Positions 33,996 through 44,427 of a stretch of DNA of 64,000 nucleotides are shown one piece after another. Under the pieces are notes generated by a model, which was not told the origin of the DNA, searched no databases, and saw only the letters and a program-made list of their open reading frames with translations. Within the stretch, counting starts at the first letter, position 1, and the number at the start of each line of letters is the position of its first letter. The translations under genes were made by a program, and so were the position numbers. The stretch is from contig PUQB01000238.1 of assembly GCA_003024785.1 (NCBI GenBank), positions 174,193-238,192 on the forward strand, read 5' to 3'. The DNA is from Selaginella tamariscina. Taxonomy: Eukaryota; Streptophyta; Lycopodiopsida; Selaginellales; Selaginellaceae.

Positions 33996-36746
33996 TCCAA
34001 ATCCAATAGACTGTCTTCAAGCTTTTGCATGAAAACTCTCGACTTCTGGCCACTCCTTAGGAAGAAGAATCCTGCATAATACTCCTCTTCTTGTACACCA
34101 GCTGCGAAAAGCATGCTTTTGTGTCTGCTTTCGGGCAAAGAATGTATAATCTGAACGTCCTGAAAGGAATAACAGATAAATCATATATATACATGCGCTA
34201 CACATACAGACATACTTCGTTATGATACATAAAACACTTGTATATGTGACACTGGTTTAATGTCGTGTATCACACACACACATTATATTACAACAGAAAC
34301 ACATTATATATACTGTATATACTGATAATATATAGATGATCGTATAAATACCTGACTTAACCACACGAACTGCGGCCTTACAAGCCACACGTCGTACCCA
34401 AGCTCCAGAACAAGCTTTGCAGTCCGTACCGAGCTTCGTACAGCATCGGAATCTTCATCGACCAGCATAGCATATCCTCTCCGTGCAAGTTCTTCACCAT
34501 GTTTAAGACCGTCACCAAGTAGGAGAATGTTCTCTATGCCAAGTGTAGACACTTGACAAAGCCAGTTCCTAACCACGCTTTCCTCTATACCTACACAGTA
34601 TACACATATATATGGTATATATAATAATGTAAAAAGGTGTAGCACAATATTATATCTTCCACAGGGGTGATGTACATGAAAACCTAAACTGTACTGCATA
34701 AGAATACGAACTGGACTTAGAATTTACCTCTCCAACGCCATTGCTTGGTGATTCTATTCATCTATCGCTTATGATGAGACACATGGCAAATAAATATTAC
34801 CTTTTAACATGAAGTAAAATTGGAAGGGAAATAGCACCACACACGCACGCACGCGCACACACACACACACGATATACCTGTAGTGCTCAATACAATGACT
34901 TGACCATTTGAATGGACTGTTGGAAGCAGTTTCTGTAGTCCCTCATATTCAGAGAAATTTACAAGCCTGCTAAGTCAAGTTAATCCAGTGAATGTATAAA
35001 ACTTATAATCTCTCTCCCCCCCCCCTCTCAATCTCTCTCATATATACACAGACATTGTACATGTTTCGATGCGTATAGATATAGACCTGTTCATAAGAAG
35101 TTTGTGGAAGCAGAAGTCATACCACTCCAGCTTCACCGGCATCTCCCACAAGTCAATGTCCGTTAAGCCCTGCAGGCATGCATATATGCACTCTCATAGA
35201 CAGAAACATATTGTTGGTAGTCGAATCTATCAACTTATATATGAGTTACCTTTCTCTTTATCAGCTTTGAATCTGGACCAGCCTCCTTCTTATAGTTGAC
35301 CCCTGTTGACCGGTGTGACACGCTCAACGCACGTTCTTTCAAGAAGTTCGTATATATGTTGAAATATCCACGAGAATGTGCGAACTTCACAAACCATGGA
35401 GTCCATATCTTATCTCCAAGCCTTCTGTACCAGTCCGTTGTAACCAGTCCCTAATGATAAGGGGTTAAGCCTTAACTGAATGTACCCGCGGTTGTTTCTA
35501 AACTGGGCTATTATGTGCATTGCTAACATATTCGGTACAAATGCAGTTGGTTGCGTAAAAAATAGTTCTAATATAGCTTTAAAAGTATCATAGCAACCAG
35601 TTGAAGCTAAACTTATGCATATTATACCTAGTATATATGATATATACTATTTAATCACCTCGATACTTGGTTCAATGCCTTTGGTCTTGTGGGTATCAAA
35701 CCATAAGATGAACTCTTTCCATGGTTTCGGAAAGAGTATTTGCCCCAGCTCCCCACCATTTGGTACAGAAATAAGCGTGTGGTATTGCTTAAATCTATCC
35801 GGTTTCCTCCCTTCCCTGTATACAAAGACAATAATATAAACAGACTTACAACTGGTGTCCCTGTTGTGCAGTAGTCTAAGCAAGACGTATGTCCATATAG
35901 CTTTATTAGACTTAAACGTAATCGTAGCATAATGCACTACATATTAAAGTTAACGACATACCTGGCCGACTCACCTGGTACAAATCTTGGTCGCTGAAGA
36001 CTAATCCCAAACACAGAAGGATCATAGTTGTTGTAGTAATAATTCGCAATAATACTACGAACATAACGATAAAAAAGTGGAGAGAGCTGCATATCATCCT
36101 CAACAACAAGAGCGAATTGATGATCCGAAGAAGGCCACCAAGCTTCTAACCACTGTCCCTGTATACCCATGTTCTGCATTCGATAATGCACCTGTTTACT
36201 CCCGTGCTTCCACTTAAACTTGTCCAGAAAACTAATAAGTATTTGCCTAGACTCCTGTAAGCTTCTCTCCACGGGATCATTGCTAAAGTCTACCTCTTCA
36301 ATCTCCGGCAAAATCTCTTCCATACTCTGTATATCCCCTTCTTCGTATTCCTCAGAGTTGTTGAATGCTAGTAAAGATCTTCTCGTTGAAGAACTTGGTT
36401 TAAAGTGATCAACATGAATAACCAAATTCACATTATCACCTCCGTAATCGGCTACCTGTAGTGACTTGAGGCATCTACGTAGTGAATCTAACCTGTTGTA
36501 TGCTAAAACAATGATCACGAAGTTAAACTCTCTATTAACCACATTCCTGTCCCGTGTTCCTTCCTTGGAAGTCTTTAACCAGGTGAGAACTGAGAGGGGA
36601 AAATGTTCCCGGTGACCTGCAGCTACATGTTCGTGATGGGTCTTTGCCTCATGGAATGAAAGATATGTAAATGCGCAGCTCGAGAGCAATGCGAATGATA
36701 AGAGTAGAAGCTTGGGATTGGTTATCATCTTCCGTCTAGTCCTCAT
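33596..36746 (-). CDS. GT2-like glycosyltransferase (type II membrane protein)
   Basis: The minus-strand start MRTRRKMITNPKLLLLSFALL is a basic tail plus signal anchor typical of Golgi enzymes. First exons are 36746-35975, 35815-35659, 35450-35250 and 35169-35087; further exons run to the TAG at 33596. The donor-sugar domain shows FVIIVLAYNRLDSLRRCLKSL, VNLVIHVDHFK and FALVVEDDMQLSPLFYRYVR (DxD-like EDD). Conserved plant blocks follow: ILFPKPWKEFILWFDTHKTK and IWTPWFVKFAHSRGYFNIYT. The C-terminal half (LGIENILLLGDGL, VRTAKLVLELGYDVWLVRP) resembles a second nucleotide-sugar-type fold. It matches my memory of a single-copy plant family (Arabidopsis At5g12260-like) of unknown substrate. A missing G near 35741 breaks exon 2. 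Confidence 0.8.
33909..33989. repeat. Compound (TA)n(GA)n microsatellite
   Basis: A (ta) run at about 33909-33930 is followed by (ga) to 33987, within an intron of the glycosyltransferase gene next to a splice site (acct at 33988-33991). Confidence 0.9.
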
Positions 36747-37121
36747 TGTATCTGAGAAGAAAGCGATAAGAGAGAGAGGAGAGAGAATTGAGCAAATTAT
36801 GTGTACCTGTGTAATGAATAGATCGCCCATCTCCCTATAGATGCACAATGTATATTAATCTAAAGAAAATTCTGTTGCATTGCAAGGGAAATCAACTACA
36901 TATCGGCCTCCACAGAAAACCCTTGATTAAAGAAGAATTGTCCGACAGATCCACGTGGACAACTACTTCCTATTCCGCGTGTGGACAAGTGAACAACCGA
37001 AGTAGGTTTTTATCTGTAATTAGAAAATCTCCACATTTTCACTCACAAATATGGCATATTCATACTCAGCAGAAATAATGTTGATTTTACTGTAATTAAT
37101 GATTATTTATTATTTATGTTC
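36747..37121. promoter_or_regulatory. Glycosyltransferase promoter / upstream gene 3' end
   Basis: No gene. A (ga)n run sits at 36771-36785 in the probable 5' UTR. Confidence 0.4.
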
Positions 37122-38608
37122 TTACTTCTTAACCCGCGTTAGCCGACCAAGATTGTCCCTGTTCCACCCTCCAGATTTCCCCCGGAGAAAACCACCGCAG
37201 TTCTCACAGAGGCATGAATCGTCACCTGGACAGAAGCAGTGTGTGTCTGTATGCAAAGTATATGTAATATATATAGACTGCAAAGTATATACATGTGTAT
37301 TGTTATATCAGAGGACGTTATCAGCATGATCCTCATCATCGTGTTGTCCTGAACAGCTGCTCTCTCTCTCTCCGGCGCAAATGCGAGTGTATCAATAAAT
37401 TCGATACAATACATACTAAAATCACCTGTGCAGAAGTGAGTTGTCTCATCTTCCGGTGCATCCGACCATGACCGGTTGAAGAAAACCGTCTCAGATACTG
37501 CACTCTGCTCCGAATGTGTCTGAGGTTGTGTCCTAGAAAAACTTCGTAAATCTACACGCACACACACACATCACTTATCTGAATATGTACACACACAACC
37601 ACATACCAAAGTTCGAAAGTGGTTGCAATTGCGTGCTCGAAACCGGCCTTAGATGATATGAAGCTTTTCAAGAAGAATGTAGAAGTGTATAGCCACTGCG
37701 ATGATTGCCAAGGTTGCCAGATGCCAAGGTGTTATACACTGGTTTAATAATCCATGTTATATAAGTACACTCGCGCACACACACATCATATATATAAGTG
37801 TGTCTGTGTGATATACCTGACCGAACACTGTACAACAAGAAGGGTTTTCGTCTCCCTCATATTCAGAACTGGTATAATCTGGCTGGTGGGATGCTAGCTC
37901 CGCACCTGTAATATATGTATATAACGATATTATCTGTAAACATGTACAATAATACGCAGAGACAAGTACAGCAATACATTGTTTTCAAAAATCGGAAATG
38001 TTCTGTCCTACTTACACACACGAAAACGGACACACACGCACGCACACACGCATACCACACATCTATAAACATCATGAAGGTTTGCTTATATTACTACTTG
38101 CGTGTCTAGAGCAAATATGCTTTTGCGTGTGCATCTATACATAATATTGATCTACTGTATATAAAAACCCATATGTACAAATGTTTGTGTGTATATGTAT
38201 ATACAGGCGTACGCTTGTGTGTGACTAAATCAGGAAATTACCTGAAGTATGAAGGATTGGACATGTTTCGTAGTTCAAAGGCAGGCAAGTTTCTGGCTTT
38301 GTATATGGAACTAGAGGAAGCAGCAAACCATCACCTTGCTTCTCGTCTGTGCTTTCCAAGCAGTTCAATGATAAGGGTTGAGTAAGGATTGCATCCGCGT
38401 GGTACCCGCCAGAGCCTGGAGGATCAGGACAGTTAATGTTATTCTTAAATATTATTTTTGTTAAACCTAAATACATTGTATGTATGTGTGTGTCTATGTA
38501 TATATGGAAATACACATGTAGTAATTAGTTTGCAATATACTGCATGTAGTATGTAAAATATAGATTATTATGCAGTTGCCGCTATAATATCAATACTATC
38601 TTACATAC

Positions 38609-38701
<93 letters not shown>

Positions 38702-38783
38702 TATATCTATATATGTGTGTGTATAGACACACACACACATACATATACGTAGATACATACATAGATAGATATATATAGATATA

Positions 38784-38838
<55 letters not shown>

Positions 38839-39506
38839 ATTATCTATCTATCTGTGTGTGTGTGTGTGTGTGTTTATAGACACGCATGCATACCGTCCAC
38901 AACAAAGACGCGCCTCCATATATTGAATGCTTGCTGCTCAGTGGTGACATCTATATCCACCAGTCCAGGAATCCCTAGAAAAGCCTGCAAGGGGATCTTG
39001 AACACGTAAAACTCGCTTTCCAAATGACGCTTCCACACCTGAAGAACACAATGCGAACATCATGATCCATGCACGATCTTTTGTGTAAAAATGCTGATTC
39101 GCATTCGGATATTATGATTTTGTGTCAAAACGCTGATTATATATGCGGAGGTATTACATAAAGTACTGACTTTGTATGCAGGTTTAAATGCAGATTCTGA
39201 TTATGGCATTAAAATGCCCGGGAATCCTTGATTTTGTAAGAAAATGCTGATTTTTATTGGAGATCTACATACTTACACGATCGGCTAGTTGCACGGAAAC
39301 ATGTAGCGGACATACAGTCCTGCTGTAGTTCTTCAGCTGGACATCTACATGCCTGGCCGGACATCAGATTGCCGAATCGGGAGAGATTTTCGTAGATCTT
39401 ACCCGAACACTGTAAATAAACCTGCAGGCTCCGGCGCGCAAGAAACCTGTAAGACGCACGCGAAAAGAAGCAAGAACCCTAACACCAAGCCGCACATTCC
39501 CGCCAT
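37122..39506 (-). CDS. Unrecognised secreted/type I membrane protein
   Basis: I do not recognise this gene. The ATG at 39506 (minus) gives a clear signal peptide (MAGMCGLVLGFLLLFACVLQ, then VSC). Exons follow in order: about 39337-39285 (LKNYSRTVCPLHVSVQLADR), about 39039-38893 (HLESEFYVFKIPLQAFLGIP and AFNIWRRVFVVDG), about 38415-38240 (HADAILTQPLSLNCLES), about 37907-37817 (YEGDENPSCCTVFGQ), about 37743-37609 with a transmembrane helix (WHLATLAIIAVAIHFYILL), about 37552-37428, and a last exon with CLCENCGGFLRGKSGGW. Predicted topology: lumenal or extracellular domain of about 180 residues, one membrane span, and a cytosolic tail with a CxCxxC cluster. One base seems missing near 37660, just after the membrane helix. 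Splicing phases support a real gene. Confidence 0.6.
38603..38872. repeat. Complex microsatellite with long inverted repeat
   Basis: In order: (cata)n, (ta)n, (ga)n at 38651-38699, atgtatatctatatatgtgtg, (ca)n, (tagata)n, tatatagatatacat, (ct)n at about 38786-38826, (tatc)n and (tg)n. The GA and CT tracts, with their adjoining atgtatatctatata / tatatagatatacat, are inverted copies. They could fold into a hairpin with arms of about 65 bases. It lies in an intron of the unrecognised membrane-protein gene. Confidence 0.9.
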
Positions 39507-41263
39507 AGCCACGCCAAATAAAGTATTAGGGCGGATTCTCTGTAATGCATTAACACTTCTTTATTTAACATGCTAATGTTTAAAGTATACACGTCAAAAT
39601 ATTGAAAATGTACACGTGGCATACCGTTAATCACAGTTATATATATATATATATACTACAAAGATGTGAAAAGAATAAGAAATTTGACTTTAGATGTAAG
39701 ATTACTATCCTCTTGCTTAAAAACATTATCAATAATTATAATATAAAAATATATTTATATATCGATATTGTTTCTACAAATAACAAATATAACATATTTA
39801 AAACATATATAAATATTCGTAAATTGTTGAACATAATTTAATTCAATTTTAACTTATACATATATACATATAACAAAGGTAATAACATATATAAATTCGG
39901 GTTTAAATGGGATATATTTATTCTCTAGCAACTTTGATATATTAATATCACATGATCAGTTATTAAACTGCACCCAAAAATCCAATTAAGTAAAATGACA
40001 TATTAATAAACAATATTATTATAATATATATTATAGATTTTTCACTATTTAAATATATTAAAATATGTAAGGTAACTAAGGTTACCTTAGTAATTAAAGT
40101 ATATACGAAGGTTAATTTTATAGTTAATAATTTATTATCGTAATTTAAATATAATTAGCATTATACTTTTTATTTATATATATAAACCTTGATATAAATA
40201 TAAAGGTTATCCTTATTTCTTTGTGTTTTTGTTATATGTTGTTTTAAACTCTTACATTAGTAATCGTATTTGAATTATCCTATAAATCAATAATAAATTA
40301 TTTAATTATAAAATTAACCTTTATATATATTTAAATTATTAGGATAATCTATGTATTTACCGTAAATAAGATTTCTTTAATGTCTCTTTGTTTTTATTCT
40401 ATAAAAAGGTTAACATATGCTACATTATCAATTATTAATATATTCTAGATATTTTACTATTATTATTTTTAAAATATGTTTATATAAGAGGGGTTCATTT
40501 ATATGTTATATTTTAAATTTTAAGGTTCTATCTTATTTAATCTCAAATAATTTTTTAAAAGATGCTTTTTTATATTAAACAAAGCAATCGAGTATTCTGG
40601 TATATAGATGTTCCAATGAATTAAATAAAAATAAATTAATTATTTAATTTATAATTTATTAATATAAAAACAAAAATAAATTAATAATTAATAATTTTAA
40701 AAAATATGCCAATTTGTCAAAATTTGAGTAATATAAAAAGTAGGTAAAATTATATGCATAGAGTTAAATAATATATAACAACCAAATATTATACCCTTTT
40801 GAAAGTCTAAAATTTACATATATAAAACTTCAATTTAAAAATTAAAAAATCAATAAGAAAACTATATAAATTTGTAATTCATAGTACATATTTAATATAA
40901 TAGCAACTACATACAGATTATGTTATAAGAAAGTTTTAAATTAAATTAATTTAATTTAAAACTTGCACTTTAAAGCTAAAAATTAATACAGAAATATAAT
41001 TAACTTATAATTCATACTATTAACTAATATAGATCATACGCAGCTGAATTTGACTTATATCACATACAGACAACCATCACTTTAAATAAAGATTACATTA
41101 CGTAGATAACCACGTAGTATATAGATGTTCCAAAGTTGAATAAAAACAAAAATAAATTAATAAACAAATAATTAAAAATGTAGTTATTAAATATATATAT
41201 ATATATATATATAACAAAGAACCCCGAAAGTTTAGATTTACATACATAAAAACAACCAATTAA

Positions 41264-41296
<33 letters not shown>

Positions 41297-41826
41297 GTAG
41301 CAGCTGAATTTGACTTAATCACATACAGATAACCATCATTTAATTATTTAGATAAGAATCTAATATTCGTGAAGCTTCTAAAACGACATGTGCATGTCGT
41401 TTTAGATGAGCCCATTGTTTACAAACAAATACACGTGTGCATAAGTAAGCAACTTAAAAATTAATAATATATATTTAGTACTATTTAATTAATAAGTAAA
41501 TTTTCAACATATAAAAAATATATTTCTAATGAAATAAATTATATAAACAAAATCCTCGTGGATTCTGTTCTATACCAGAGCAGTCGTCAAACGAGGAGTG
41601 CTGCTACCAACCAAAAAACAAATCCCAACCGCACGGTTCGTTTACAAAACCGCACAGTTTGCAAATACCAAATAAGCGTATCCCAAACGCATATATATAT
41701 ATATATATTATATATATAAACACGCACGCACACACGTACATACAGAAAGTAAATAACTTAAGACCAGTCAGACATTCTTCATATAAAGTGACAGCACGAT
41801 TATAAATCTATCTATCGTATACATGC

Positions 41827-41892
<66 letters not shown>

Positions 41893-42215
41893 ACGCATGC
41901 ATGTACAAGTCAATATGTCACCTTCAACGCCCATCATCAAGTGGGCCAGGCTGCGCAGCCATAGTCAAATGCACGCTCTAACCATCGTGGCGGCTTAGAA
42001 ACCCCCTTACATCTTCCCCTCTGAATAAAAAAACCTTAACGTACCTCTCTGTGTAGCTTTCCGTAAAGTGTTCTCTGCTCGTGCAACTCTCCCATCTCTT
42101 GTCTACAAAAGGTCTTTCTCCGTGGTGGCATTCAGTCGTTGACTGACCTCGAGCAATTAAGGAATTCGACTCCTCCATCTTTCCAGTTCTTCTGTAAGAA
42201 TCCCTCACTCCCGCC
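39507..42215. other. AT-rich intergenic region
   Basis: There is no gene over about 2.7 kb. Most is AT-rich. A sequence near 41041-41096 (cagctgaatttgactta...) recurs at about 41301-41345, and the atatagatgttccaa stretch at 40604 recurs at 41121, so part is an old local duplication. (ta)n occurs at 41192-41212 and 41693-41717, and (ct)n/(ca)n at 41829-41892, probably in the promoter or 5' UTR of the next gene. Confidence 0.6.
41377..41406. repeat. Near-perfect 30-bp palindrome
   Basis: tctaaaacgacatg (41377-41390) and catgtcgttttaga (41393-41406) form a perfect 14-bp inverted repeat with a 2-base centre, about 810 bp upstream of the DUF688-type gene. Confidence 0.85.
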
Positions 42216-43244
42216 ATGGATAAGCTCTCAATAGAGAAGCTGAGATCCGGGAGATCACCAAGGAGATCCTCTGGTAGCAACTTCTTCTACCAAGACAGCA
42301 GCAACTCATCGAGTCCCAGGTACTACTACAGTGCGCCTCCAAGCCCGCCCAGGAACAGAGTAGAAGACGAAGAGTCGTCCTCTATGGCATCAGTCCCATT
42401 CTCATGGGAGGAACGTCCAGGCACACCCAAGAAACACCAGATGAAGACATCGGTGGATCACCTCGCTGCCATGGGCTTCAACTTCAGTGCACCTGTGAGT
42501 CCCCAGCGGGAAGAATTCGACTTCCTCAACCAGATGCAAGCTGCTGATGATGACTTTGAATTCACCTCAGCAAGAATGTCAGATGCAGAATCCACCGCTT
42601 CCATGATGTCACACGCAGATGAGCTCTTCTACCAGGGACAAATCCTGCCCCTCAAGCTCCCTCCACGGATGCAGCAGCAGAATCAGAGGCCTCCTCTTTC
42701 CCTCGTGGATACAAGTCCTCCGAGCACCTTCAGTCCTAGAACACCAAAGTTCGGATTCATGCACCAGCTCAACTCACCACGAGGATTCCCATCGGAGCAC
42801 AGGGACACCTCCACATCCAAGCCCAGGTTAGCAGAGGTTAACAAACCCAAGAAGGGCGCATCTCCTTCTTCTTCCCTGTCTTCCTCCATAGGCAAGAGTT
42901 TGAGAGAGCTGCTCCACATAAACAACAGTTCAGGTACCTCACAGAGAGCAGGGACAGAGAGTGGGAAGAGCTCCAGAAGCTCCAGTGGTTCGTCCCAGAG
43001 GTTCTCCAGCTCCAGGAGCTCATCCGTGTCCTCGAACAAGAGCACGGGCAGCACCAGAAGCTCGTTTTCAACATCAGCGAAGAGGGTGAATCCCATGTCT
43101 CGGGAGCTTCTCCAGAACTACAACAAGAATATAAAGGCAGCCGAAGAGCTTCGTAAGAAGACCTTCCTGCCTTATCACAAGGGGCTCCTCGGCTGTCTCG
43201 GTGGCATCTCCATCTTCAGAGAGATCAATGATGCAAGGAGTTAA
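42216..43244 (+). CDS. DUF688-type plant protein (VPFSWEERPGTPK motif)
   Basis: This intron-less 342-residue protein starts in good context (ccgccATGg). The signature SVPFSWEERPGTPKKH at about residues 59-74 is the defining motif of a plant-specific family annotated DUF688, of unknown function. The rest is Ser/Pro-rich and probably disordered: a polyserine region at about 225-290 and a conserved C-terminal LLGCLGGISIF. The Ser-rich, Arg-dotted sequence suggests many phosphorylation sites. A (ct)n tract precedes it by about 350 bp. It converges with the RRM gene. Confidence 0.75.
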   Translation: MDKLSIEKLRSGRSPRRSSGSNFFYQDSSNSSSPRYYYSAPPSPPRNRVEDEESSSMASVPFSWEERPGTPKKHQMKTSVDHLAAMGFNFSAPVSPQREEFDFLNQMQAADDDFEFTSARMSDAESTASMMSHADELFYQGQILPLKLPPRMQQQNQRPPLSLVDTSPPSTFSPRTPKFGFMHQLNSPRGFPSEHRDTSTSKPRLAEVNKPKKGASPSSSLSSSIGKSLRELLHINNSSGTSQRAGTESGKSSRSSSGSSQRFSSSRSSSVSSNKSTGSTRSSFSTSAKRVNPMSRELLQNYNKNIKAAEELRKKTFLPYHKGLLGCLGGISIFREINDARS

Positions 43245-43979
43245 ATCTGCAAAGAGTATTCTGATTTTGTTAAATAGTTTCCATGTATATTTAAACGCTT
43301 CTGAAAGCAAATAAAAATGTGCTTGCATTTTACAAATTATACTTCTCATAGAATACATATGATGTATGAAACTATACTAGTCTTCTTTAATATATATCAC
43401 TCGAGCAAATAACTAGTTAAGTAGTTTACGGATTATAAACACACAGCACACGCACACGTACGCACGTTTAGTAATGTGGTTTATACTTATCGATTCATTA
43501 ACCTTATATGTATAATATGAATCTACCTTGTGTCAAAAGTTAATCTGGGTGGCAGGTAATCACTGAACCTGTAAATATCAAGCCGTCTCAGTTCGCAGTG
43601 TTGTAAACAACGTAGTAAAACACACACACACACACACACACGTGTTACCTGTATTTTTCTACATGAAGGCAACCTAAGCTGAAAAAAGAAGTTTGTTATT
43701 CTTCAAACTAATAAGATACTAACATTAAAACTATTAGCGAATGTACCTGTAATTTAAAACGCCAAGCGCTACACCTGCTTAAATTTCTCTCCCTCCCTCC
43801 CTCCCTCCCCTCTCTCCACACACACACACACACACGTACCATTATGAAGAAAAGCATTTGCATTCTTGAAGAATGAAAGAACAGAGGATTATCCTCAATC
43901 ACTGAACTAACATGTTCTTTATCCCCTTGTTTATCTTGTGAGCTCTCATTGCTTATAACTGCCCGAGATTATCCTTTAA
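43245..43979. other. Convergent 3' region with decayed copy of an RRM-gene exon end
   Basis: 43886-43965 (gattatcctcaatcactgaac... cccttgtttatc... agctctcattgc) is a diverged copy of 43968-44058, which is the end of the last RRM-gene exon. A partial exon duplication therefore lies in the downstream region. (ca)n runs lie at 43620-43640 and 43818-43834. Confidence 0.65.
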
Positions 43980-44385
43980 TCACTGAATTAACCTGAGTTC
44001 AATAGGTTCATTAAGGATAAAATCCCCTTGTTTGTCTCGTAAAGCTCTCATTGCTTCTAAGCTTGAGAAGAAACCTATGGCTGCCCTTCGTACAGGCCTG
44101 TTGCCTTCCTTTGGAAATCTTGCCAGTGTCATGTTTATTCTAAGAGAAAAGATGACACCGTGAATGTGTATGTATGAGAGAGAGAGAGCCCAGGGGTAAC
44201 TTACGTCTCTAGCATTGTTAGGGCAGATGGATCGTAACCGTATCCATCAAAGAAGCGTTCCACGTCTTCGACTCTGCCTTCCGGTGGAAGATGCAGCATC
44301 AGAAGCTGTAAATACAAAAAGAAAACAAAACTAAAAATTAAAAAAATCATTAATAAAACTTGTACACTTTCACACATTAAATATT

Positions 44386-44427
<42 letters not shown>

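Noticed and set aside
38603..38872. CRISPR-like repeat array
   Set aside because: Mono-, di- and tetranucleotide repeats without spacers; eukaryotic DNA.
42683..43096. 137-residue minus-strand frame opposite the DUF688-type gene
   Set aside because: Antisense shadow of a Ser/Pro-rich coding region; low-complexity Leu/Glu composition.
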